From Cokeromyces recurvatus (taxonomy: Eukaryota; Mucoromycota; Mucoromycetes; Mucorales; Mucoraceae): DNA of 17,309 bases. Within the stretch, counting starts at the first letter, position 1, and each line of letters opens with the position of its first letter. The notes beneath the pieces are model-generated. The model was not told where the DNA came from, made no database searches, and saw only the letters and a list, made by a program, of their open reading frames with translations. The stretch lies in contig NW_026251445.1 in the NCBI RefSeq assembly GCF_025118155.1, forward strand, positions 1-17,309. Reading direction: 5' to 3'. Of the stretch, positions 9,130 to 16,663 are shown piece after piece. Position numbers and translations under genes: made by a program.

Positions 9130-10425
9130 CAGCGACTCACAAAAGTGTGGCAATGTTTCAGAATTTTAGGTAATTTATGCAAATCCGCAATAACAAATCG
9201 TCTCGTCTATTTATTAAGTGAATTACTACGTAGCATATACTAGCAGAAAGACAGAAGTCTTCTCGTTTTGATGATAACTTACAGCTTATATTCATTATAT
9301 AATGTTTTATTTGAAAAAATAATCTTAAAAGTTATACGTATAAAAATTGAATGCAAATAGCTTATTGAAAAATGAAATGAACAACGTACCTTTTATGTTT
9401 AGTACTTGATAGCACAACCTTTTGCTTTAATTACTGCTTCAACACGTCTTGGCATACTTTCTATGTGCTTTAAGCATAGTTCAACTGTAACTTTATGATA
9501 CCAAACATCAGCAACTCGCTCCCATAACTCATCCATGTTTTTTGGTGGCCTATCATAGGCAGCAAGCCTTCACTTCAAATAAAACCAAAGGTTATCAATT
9601 GGATTTAGATCAGGTGAGTATGATGGTCATTCAAGGACATTTATTTTATTTCTTTTGAACCAATTTCTTGTATATTTGGACGTATGCTTTGAATCATTGT
9701 CTTGTTGAAGGATTACATCTTTCTTACAAAGGCCATAATCCTTGAGCGTCTCCATAAAGTCATCTTTTAATATTTCACAATATAATTGCGAGTCCATCCC
9801 GCCCTCAATCTTGGCAATTAAACCAAGACCATGTTGCGTGAAACAACTCCATAACATTAAGCTTCCACCCCCACCTTTGTACTTAAAGTTGACGTTATGG
9901 TCTTTTAGAGGTTCACTCTTTTTAACCCATGTCCATTACTTTCCATCTGAACCCAAACGATTGATTTTTCTTTCGTCACTAAAGACGACCTTTTTCCAAT
10001 CCTCAACCATCCAGTTTCTATGAGCTTTGGCCCATTTTAGACGATTTCGTCTACGCTCATTCGTCAATGGTAATGCAGATTTCTTAATCTTCGAATCCAA
10101 GTCGGACGATTTTAGGAATCTGTGAATGGTTTGTGTGGAAATATCATACCCTTGACCATGTAAGTTCCGGGCAGCATCCACTGCAGTGATAAAATGACCA
10201 GTATAAAAAGATCGCGCAATCAATCTTCCAAGTAACGGGATAATCGTCTTTGGTCTACCTTCTTTTATGTTAATCTCTCAACTTGATTTTATTTGGCAAT
10301 TTTGCTAATTGTCCTAGTTGACACGCCCATTGCTGTAGAAATATCTCTATAAGACTTTTCAGCATTAAGTTTTGCTAAAATATCCATCTTTTTATCGTAA
10401 GAAATTGGTCTCATTCTAATGTATA
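9130..10425 (-). mobile_element. Degenerate Tc1-like element, 5' end missing
   Basis: The left terminus, CAGCGACTCACAAAAGTGTGG at 9130, is preceded by TA (9128-9129) and interrupts the gypsy relic. The interior holds a decayed minus-strand transposase. The opposite terminus, expected as ACACTTTTGTGAGTC...G beyond the transposase start, is absent: 11 bp upstream of the start codon the next Tc1-like element begins at 10426. The copy is therefore truncated at its transposase 5' side. Confidence 0.8.
9399..10414 (-). pseudogene. Tc1-like transposase relic
   Basis: ATG 10414 opens a first helix-turn-helix (YRDISTAMGVSTRTISKIAK), immediately followed by a TAA. A second stop and one frameshift come near 10265-10290, before the GRPKT hinge. 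The core then reads MVEDWKKVVFSDERKINRLGSDGK (first Asp kept), a stop (9936), KGGGGSLMLWSCF, ILQQDNDSKHTSK (second Asp), VLE and a stop replacing a usual Trp (about 9624), then SPDLNPID. The third catalytic residue is therefore Asp, not Glu, 34 residues after the second. A further stop follows YLK, and the C-terminus ends IESMPRRVEAVIKAKG-AIKY at TAA 9399-9401. The reading order and motifs leave no doubt about the family; the copy is dead. Confidence 0.9.
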
Positions 10426-10642
10426 CAGTGACTCACAAAACTGTCCACGAATTTGCAAATTTTACATAATTAGTGACATTTATTAATTATGTTATATATC
10501 AACAGTATATAAAACTTATATTTCTAGAGAGCTTAAGACTCGGACATTTTATGTATAGAAAAGTTTACTAGAAAAAATTTATTAATTATTATTGAACCGG
10601 CTTTCAAATTATAGTATACAGCGTGAACAGTTTTGTGAGGCC
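10426..10642. repeat. Left terminal arm with outward-facing inner repeat
   Basis: The outer motif CTCACAAAACTGTCCACG reads inward at 10432 onward. The inner copy at 10627-10642, read in reverse, gives GGCCTCACAAAACTGTTCACG. The two are inverted to each other, making the arm itself a small inverted-repeat unit, unlike the direct inner repeats of IR/DR-type Tc1 elements. Confidence 0.7.
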
Positions 10643-10677
10643 CTAACGAAACTGCTAATTGTGAATAAGTTGAGGTT

Positions 10678-11714
10678 TCAGTACTTCGTCCAGTAACCTT
10701 TCGCCTTGATACACTCTTCTATACGACGTGGCATACTTTCAATAACCTTTCGGCATTCTTCTATAGTGATTACCTTATACCATATATGTACTACTCGTTC
10801 ATATAGCTCATTCATGCCTTTTGGAGGCGTATCGTATTCATTTAGACGAATCTTTAATAAACACCACATGTTTCGATTGGATTCAAGTCAGGAGACTGTG
10901 CAGGCCAGTCCATAAGCTGATAATCTTGTCTATTGAGGTATTTTAGGACTACAGTTGATGTATGCTTTGAGTCATTATCTTGTTGGAAAATGATTTGGTC
11001 ACGTCTGAGGTTCAATTGTTCACATGTATGCTGAATAGTATATGACAAATCTTCCTCCAAAATGCTTTTATAGACATAGCGGTCCATTATTCCTTCGATC
11101 TTGCAAATCTAACCTACACCTGCGTAGGTAATGGCACTCCAAAACATTAGATCGCCTCCACCATGCATTCGTGTTTGCTTGACATGCTGCGGCTGAAGCG
11201 TCTCACCGTCTCGTATCCATGCCCAGACACGTCCATCAGAATTAAACCTATTTATTTTTGTTTCATCAGACTATACTACACGCTTCCAATCGTCTATAGT
11301 CCAATTGCAATGCACAAGACACCATTCAAGCCTCCTTTTTGCATTTGTACCGCTTAGGGTAGGCTTCTTTTCCTTTTCGAAAGACCTCAAACCAGCTTCC
11401 TTTACGGCTCAACGAATAGTCTCAGCACTGACATCAATGTCACAATTCATTTTCAGTTGTTTTCGGACTCGAACCGCATTTTCTAGACGTCCTTTGGTTA
11501 CTAAATGAACGCAATGCCTTTTATCTGCTAGAGTCAAGATACTATATCTTCCGCCTTTATTCTTAACTCTGTTAAAGCAATTTTGTCTTCCAATTTTGGA
11601 TACTCCACCAAGACTAATTCCAACCCTTTTAGCTACTTCTCTTGTGCTGACTCCAGATCTCAAGAGAGAAATAACATTATCACGTTGATCTACAGGAATT
11701 GCAGCCATATTCAA
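10678..11714 (-). pseudogene. Tc1-like (DD34E) transposase relic
   Basis: ATG 11714 starts MNMAAIPVDQRDNVISLLRSG, followed by the first HTH (VSTREVAKRVGISLGGVSKI) and a second HTH region ending IDVSAETIR at a TGA (11409-11411). Further down come SFEKEKKPTLSGTNAKRRLEW, DDWKRVV then a TAG (11271-11273) at the position before SDETKINRFNSDG (first Asp), and HGGGDLMFWSAITYAGVG then a TAG (11109-11111). IIFQQDNDSKHTS (second Asp) and WPAQSPDLNPIE (Glu, 34 residues later) follow. A frameshift near 10869 precedes LLKIRLNEYDTPPKGMNELYE and the terminal IESMPRRIEECIKAKGYWTKY. All three catalytic residues survive, but three stops and a frameshift make it non-functional. Confidence 0.92.
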
Positions 11715-11853
11715 TAAACGTACCTATATATTGAAGTTAAAACCTAATAATAAAGAGTAAAAATGATACAAGAAGCTAAATGCTGGCTAAGTGGCAGTCC
11801 GATATATATCAAAAACCAAGTTGTGGTAACGACTTTTTAATTTTTTAAAATAC

Positions 11854-12066
11854 GGCCACAAAAGTGTTTACACGGACATGTTAATTTAAAAGCCAGATTC
11901 TAGATTCCTTAGTCCTCCAGTTAAAATAGTATGATTATATACAAACTAAGCAGATTTGAAGCTTTCGATTGGTATGTTATATGTGAATTTACTGTTTTAA
12001 CTTCAAATGTCAATTTTTGCATATCTATAAAATTTCGGAGAGTGTGAACAGTTTTGTGAGTCACTG
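11854..12066. repeat. Right terminal arm with outward-facing inner repeat
   Basis: The inner motif GGCCACAAAAGTGT (11854-11867) and the outer motif ending at 12066 are inverted to each other, mirroring the left arm. The interior of the two arms has otherwise diverged. Confidence 0.65.
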
Positions 12067-13390
12067 TATTTCAAGGAGCTCATCCACCATAGGTCGAAGG
12101 AAATGGTTAGTTTCTGAAAGAGCAGCTTCACGAGGGCCAGGCATCAAGCCAACAAGAATCATATTTTGTTTTTTAAACCTCTCGTTACGAGGAAGGTTAT
12201 TAATGATCAAATATATGGCACCTACGCGATATTTCATTCCTTGAGTTGGAGTAAACCAGTCAACATTTAAACTTAACATTAATGAACCTTCTTTTTGAAG
12301 AAATGGTTCGTCTTCATCATCCTTTTTGAATTCTTTAAAAAACTGACCATCAAAGATGTCAAACATCATTCCAGGCATTACAGTTTTACTTCTCCATTCT
12401 TCAATTTTTTGCTCAAAAGTAGAGCGCATGAAAAACTTCATCAAAGTTGCCTTTACTGAGTTGTAAGCATAACGTTTGATTGGTTTGGCCGAATCGTTGC
12501 TAGCATTTTTAACTACTAATGGATAATTGCATCATGCTCTCATTCCATTAACATACAAGGGGAGTGTTCTATTTCTGTATTTTTTGATTGTATTCGAATT
12601 ATCGATAACTTCCTCGTATAAATAAATTGCATTGCACTTCTCACAAACAACATATTTTTGATATCTATTATAATGAGAAATTAGTATTAGTAAAAAAACA
12701 AATAAATAAAACAGTTACCCTTGCTAGCATAATTAGCAGAAATTTTAGATTTAATTGTTGGGGGTTTAGAGGGGAATGCATAATTAATTCCAAGTAGAAA
12801 AAGTATAGCATTCATAAACTTGAACAAGCTTTCTGTAGCTGTAATGGTTAAATTATTGGCTTGAAAGAATGTCAAGAAAATCATAATGAGGTAAGGTAAA
12901 GCTTCATTTTCACTAATGTTGAATAACTTTGTATCGTTAGATGCAAAGTTATCATTAGCTTCATCTATATATGAAATAAATAAAACAGTTAGCATAAATA
13001 ATTTATATAAAGATTATCATAGCAATATTATTTTTTAGAAGGTAATACATACATTCATCTACACCTTCTTCTCCTTCTAGATAATCCATGTCCTCTAATT
13101 CAATAGCATCAATGGCATTGTTATCTTCAAAAATAATATCATCATTTGCATCATAAACATCTTTAACACGATAACAAAAAAAAGTTAGCATTATTGCATT
13201 TATTAATTATAACATTTGAAATGCATAGTTTTTATTTACTTTGTTCAATTGCATTTGCATCTGCAAGACCTTCATCAATTTCTTGATGTATACGGGCCGT
13301 ATGTCTGTGGACAACCCTATATCCCAACTCACTTTGAGAGCAAGTTGAGCATTTGCATTCTCTTTGGTCTTTGTTTAATTGAATGGACAT
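12067..13390 (-). pseudogene. tnp2-like (CMC/CACTA-type) transposase gene, truncated
   Basis: A four-exon gene for a transposase of the tnp2-like class found widely in Mucoromycota. Exon 1 (13390-13240, ATG at 13390) has MSIQLNKDQ and CKCSTCSQSELGYRVVHRHT, a Cys-rich head. Exon 2 (13160-13053) is acidic. Exon 3 (12964-12719) has the hydrophobic helices ALPYLIMIFLTFFQAN and LFKFMNAILFLLGINYAFPS. Exon 4 (from 12664) has a YVVCEKCNAIY zinc-ribbon-like motif, then MPGMMFDIFDGQFFKEF, LMLSLNVDWFTP and GAIYLIINNLPRNERF...ILVGLMPGPREA, the family's most conserved block. Splice phases 1, 1, 1 are consistent, with TGCTAAC branch sites. It is broken by a missing A in an A-run near 12650-12660, a TGA at 12532-12534, and loss of everything after ELLE where a Tc1 element begins at 12066. 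The catalytic C-terminal part is absent. Exons 1-2 lie in the right inverted arm. Confidence 0.85.
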
Positions 13391-14315
13391 GTTGCAATGA
13401 AGTTATAATTTAATTTGAAATGTTAATAATCAATATAAGATAATAAAAAAGGAGAAAATAATTTTATTACAGACGATTAAATTTATTGCTGTAGTTTAAA
13501 CTTAAAAAATTGAGTTTTTTTATTCATTTTCAGAAAAAAAAATAACAATCAAGAGAAGATGCATCTTACATTTGAAAAATAATAAATAGTTTTATTATTT
13601 TTAATTGCTTTAACAAGTATATATTTTATTTTTTACATCTACATTCAAGCTGATTTTGGAATGACAATTAGACATTCTGACATTATGTTCAACTACGACA
13701 AATTAATCTTACTAGATAAAATAACTTATTGTAAAGTAATAATATAAGTTTGATTTTAACAATTGACATTATACATAACTCATTACTGTACATGTTAACT
13801 TGAATTTTTATTATTTTTTTAATACATTTTTTTTTGAAAATGTTAAATAATTTGACCTTCTCTTAAAAAAAAGACTTACTTCGACTTTACATTTTAAACA
13901 TTTATCTTGAATGAATTATTGCTATTATTATTATTTTTTCAACTTATTTTGAATTCAGAATATAACACAGCTAACACACGCTTATATTTGATGACTTGTT
14001 CAAAAAAATAAAAAAAAAATAATATTTTTGTCCAATAAAATTTAAAGAAAAAAAAATGTCGGGATTCTAAATTTATTTTCTAGTAAAAAAGACTATACCC
14101 AAAAATTTGTTATATTTTTTAACCATTAAACAAATCTTTAAATGCTAATATCTCTATCAATTCTTAGCCAAATAAAAACATTTTAACATATTCAAAATGA
14201 GCAAATTTTTCTCTTTCATTTGGTATAAAAGTTTTTTAAAGCTTCCAATTTTCAATTGTAAAAGGTCACCTTTTAAAAACTTTTACAATTGGTAAAGTAG
14301 ACTTTATCTCCAGTG
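12966..14315 (-). repeat. Right arm of the long inverted repeat
   Basis: The reverse complement of 2800-4252, ending in CAGTG at 14311-14315. Non-coding parts match the left arm very closely (exact 103-bp block at 13694-13796), whereas the exons inside the arm are clearly more diverged. The arm contains the promoter region, exons 1-2 and intron 2 of the tnp2-like gene. Similarity cannot be followed into exon 3. Confidence 0.85.
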
Positions 14316-14339
14316 ATCTGAAGTTTTACTCTTTCGTAC

Positions 14340-14425
14340 CTCAAGAAGTCAAGAAACGACAAAACTGATAGATAAATACTTATGTGAAAGAAAAATTAAG
14401 GAAGGTTCGAATCCTTAAGTGTTGT
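14340..14425 (+). other. tRNA-like T-arm, possible decayed tRNA
   Basis: GGTTCGAATCC at 14404-14414 is a good B-box/T-loop sequence, and TTAAGGA (14396-14402) pairs with TCCTTAA (14412-14418). An imperfect acceptor-like pairing can be drawn between ACAAAACT (about 14359) and the segment AGTGTTGT after the T arm, but no A box, D arm or anticodon arm is convincing. It sits just outside the right arm, as tRNA-Glu sits just outside the left arm. Confidence 0.25.
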
Positions 14426-14835
14426 GTTAGTTTCCAAGAAAATATATTTATTTTATATTTTATTTTTTTTATTTTAAAATATTAATTCCTGTTCAAAAGT
14501 TCTTTTTTATTTATCAAAAATATTTTCCATTATATATTCATTTTTAAGACAGGGATAACCCCATAAAGATAAATAGTGATATAAGTCCGTCCAAGTAAAT
14601 ATTATGTCATACAGAGCTTATCTAAGAGAATTCATGCATTCTGATTGGCTAAAATTTTAGGATTCACAATAACTATAGATTAGTGCTTAACAAAACTGTC
14701 GAGCCTGATAATGTTTATGAGGATACTCCATTAGAAGTAGAGGTACGTCTAAGGAAAGAAGCAAAGCGGAAAATGAAATTCAAGCCCATTACCAATAACA
14801 AAAGGTTACGTAAAAACGGGGTCCAAAGTGAAACA

Positions 14836-15039
14836 TGTTAACACGTAAAGACTTCTTTAAGGCTTTGAATATTTGTTCAAATCTTATTGGAACACGTTCA
14901 TACTTAGATAATATTTTACAATATTTTATTTAGTATAAATACGATTTTGATTTGAATGAAATAAACATTATCTTTGATCTTGTCTTTTAATTAACGTCTT
15001 CTTTAAATTTTATTTTATTTTGACTTACCGGTTAACCCA
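14836..15039 (+). mobile_element. Possible short LTR
   Basis: A roughly 204-bp segment begins TGTTAACACG and ends CGGTTAACCCA, i.e. TG...CA with a shared TTAAC near both ends. It has TATAAATA near 14934 and AATAAA near 14961, in the same order as the solo LTR at 1301-1900. An open frame of charged residues ends at its left edge. No target duplication or paired LTR is visible in the window. Confidence 0.3.
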
Positions 15040-15434
15040 CTGGAAGCAATTTGGTGTGTATTATCCTTGAATCACGGCTTGAAACAGATGTTTAAAGGTA
15101 CCTTATTACATCGGTGAAAGCTCTGAAAAAAACACGAACTGACCTTCATTTTAGAATTATATAACCCTTTTCATTTGCTACTTCTTTAACGACAGCATCC
15201 TTTACTATTGGCCTTATTATGAAAGATTCTCAGTTTTATGTTTACATTTAATTGGACCATATACACATCTTTTTGTGGCTTTTATATTACATATCCTTTT
15301 GCTTTATTGGTTTAAAATATTATATATTATTTATTTTGTAGGCCTTTACATGCCATATATAGAATCTTATTTATATATATTTGTTTACAAAAAAAACGCG
15401 ATTTTTATTTATAAAAAAAATAAATAGAATATAC

Positions 15435-15501
15435 GATAATAATAATAATAATAATAATAATACAATAATACAATAATACAATAATACAATAATACAATAA
15501 T
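15435..15501. repeat. AAT microsatellite followed by five ACAATAAT repeats
   Basis: A run of AAT triplets (about 15435-15461) passes directly into five exact tandem copies of ACAATAAT (15462-15501). It looks like replication-slippage sequence; no function is implied. Confidence 0.85.
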
Positions 15502-15593
15502 AATATAGAAAATATATTTATATAATATTGTATTCATTGCATTTCTTTGTATAGTCGAAATAAAGTATTGTATATAATAGAAGAAATACTTAC

Positions 15594-16498
15594 CTTTGAT
15601 ACGCCTTCATTAGCACAAACACTTGTATTAGCCAGTAGAACCTTTTGTAATAACGTGTACAGTAGTTACAAGAATCTTTATCTATATATCAATAATTAAA
15701 AATAAAGTAAATATTAGCTATTGTAATCCTATAGAAGAAAATATACTCTACTCTAAAGTGTTTACCTTTTAAAGGACCCAAAAGAAAAGCAATTAGTAAC
15801 TGCCAATGTATGCCAGAATTAACTAGAGAAAGTAGTACTATTTATACAAATTAATAAAAGTTAGAATTAATAATAAGATAGAAAAATAATACATACCAAA
15901 AAGTATTTAAACATATCGTTTATTCTTAGGCACAAAGAAGGAATAAAAGTAAAAAGAGTGGCACTTACTAAATAGTAAACATATAACAGTATAAGATATA
16001 AATTGAAATAAGATTTATACAAAAAAGAATAGCTTACCTTATATATTATAACAACTTATCTATTATTACAACTTATATATTATTGCAACGTTTCCTATTA
16101 ATATTAATCAGTCAAAGAGTTAAATGAATCGATCGATATCAACTTCGTATTACATAGAATATTTACCTTCTTTGATAAATACAAGCTGCATTTTTTCTAT
16201 TTTTTTTTTTTTGAAAATAAAAATAACGCGTCAGTATAAGATTATTGCCTTTTATCAAATGACATTATATTAATGAATGACAATTAAAAGGATATACTTA
16301 CCTAATAGCTATCATTGATTAGCATTAATGTTGTAAAGAAAATAATTGAGAAAAGATAAAAGAAAAGATAAAAGAAAAGGAAAGAAAAGAAAAGGAAAGA
16401 AAAAAAAGAAAAAGAATAAAAATTTTTTCGTCGAAAGTTAACTGAATTATATAAAACTTACTAACTGAGACACGTAGTGGTAGTGATATCGAGTGCCA
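15594..16498 (-). other. Candidate minus-strand multi-intron transcript
   Basis: Reading right to left, GT donors occur at 16461, 16301, 16166, 16037, 15896, 15765 and 15593 with sequences GTAAGT, GTAAGT, GTAAAT, GTAAGC, GTATGT, GTAAAC and GTAAGT. Acceptor-like TAG sites lie between them. Proposed exons include 16167-16196, 16038-16094, 15897-15967, 15766-15837 and 15594-15681. Joining the last two gives one open frame of about 53 codons (from LLSLVNSGIHWQLL to FVLMKAYQ) in phase. An ATG at 16498 begins MALDITTTT, but no continuous frame from it through all exons was found. It may be a non-coding RNA, a decayed gene or a coding gene I have mis-joined. It would be divergent from the gene at 16664. 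I recognise no family. Confidence 0.35.
16340..16430 (+). repeat. Polypurine tract
   Basis: An A/G-rich run (GAAAAGATAAAA-, GGAAAGAAAA-type units) of about 85 bases. On the minus strand it is a T/C tract inside the proposed first intron of the candidate transcript, where it could act as an extended polypyrimidine tract; it may equally be slippage sequence. Confidence 0.55.
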
Positions 16499-16663
16499 TT
16501 ATAAGAGGAAAATAAAACTGGAATTAAATCAACCAAGCAGTTTCAATATCAGTTTATTGTACTATACTTATAGTGGCTATTGATTTAAAAAAGTAATTCT
16601 TTTTTTTTTATTTCTTTCTTTATATATTTATATATATTTTTTATTAAGAAGTACCGAATCAAC
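16499..16663. promoter_or_regulatory. Presumed divergent promoter / 5' region
   Basis: This interval separates the plus-strand gene start (16664) from the ATG of the candidate minus-strand transcript (16498). It contains a T-rich tract followed by TATATATTTATATATAT-like sequence (about 16620-16640), a plausible but unspecific core promoter in this AT-rich DNA. No specific regulator site is recognised. Confidence 0.3.

Larger units (their letters stand above)
10426..12066 (-). mobile_element. Degenerate Tc1-like element with complete ends
   Basis: A 1641-bp element whose outer repeats CAGTGACTCACAAAACTGT (10426-10444, and its reverse complement ending at 12066) match exactly. TA lies at 10424-10425 and 12067-12068. 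Inner copies of the motif occur at 10627-10642 (ACAGTTTTGTGAGGCC) and 11854-11867 (GGCCACAAAAGTGT), so each end is a 213-217-bp arm. Flanks differ: outside the left end is the neighbouring Tc1 relic, outside the right end is the tnp2-like gene, which stops there. The two sides were therefore not one continuous sequence in either parent element. Confidence 0.9.
14316..15430. other. Gene-free AT-rich interval with possible retroelement debris
   Basis: Apart from the tRNA-like hairpin and the LTR-like segment listed separately, nothing firm is seen. A short open stretch from about 14692 to a TAA at 14839-14841 reads charged residues (LEVEVRLRKEAKRKMKFKP) and could be the end of a retroelement frame, but I do not recognise it. 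Confidence 0.4.

Noticed and set aside
9742..10023. Plus-strand 93-codon frame
   Set aside because: It is antisense to the catalytic core of a Tc1 transposase relic.
12017..12244. Plus-strand frame spanning the Tc1 right end
   Set aside because: It crosses the element boundary at 12066 and is antisense to the tnp2-like exon 4; it is a shadow.
2800..14315. Maverick/Polinton or other giant self-synthesising element
   Set aside because: Long inverted arms suggested it, but no polymerase B, integrase, ATPase, protease or capsid gene is present; the genes inside are tnp2, Tc1 and gypsy fragments.
2800..14315. Target-site duplication around the whole inverted structure
   Set aside because: Bases outside the two CACTG ends (gcagt on the left, atctg on the right) do not match at 2, 3 or more positions, so none is claimed.
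14340..14425. Second functional tRNA gene
   Set aside because: Only the T arm is convincing; no A box, anticodon arm or clean acceptor stem can be drawn, so it is kept only as a tRNA-like remnant.
15435..15501. CRISPR-like array
   Set aside because: The repeats are 3-bp and 8-bp tandem units without unique spacers; this is a microsatellite.
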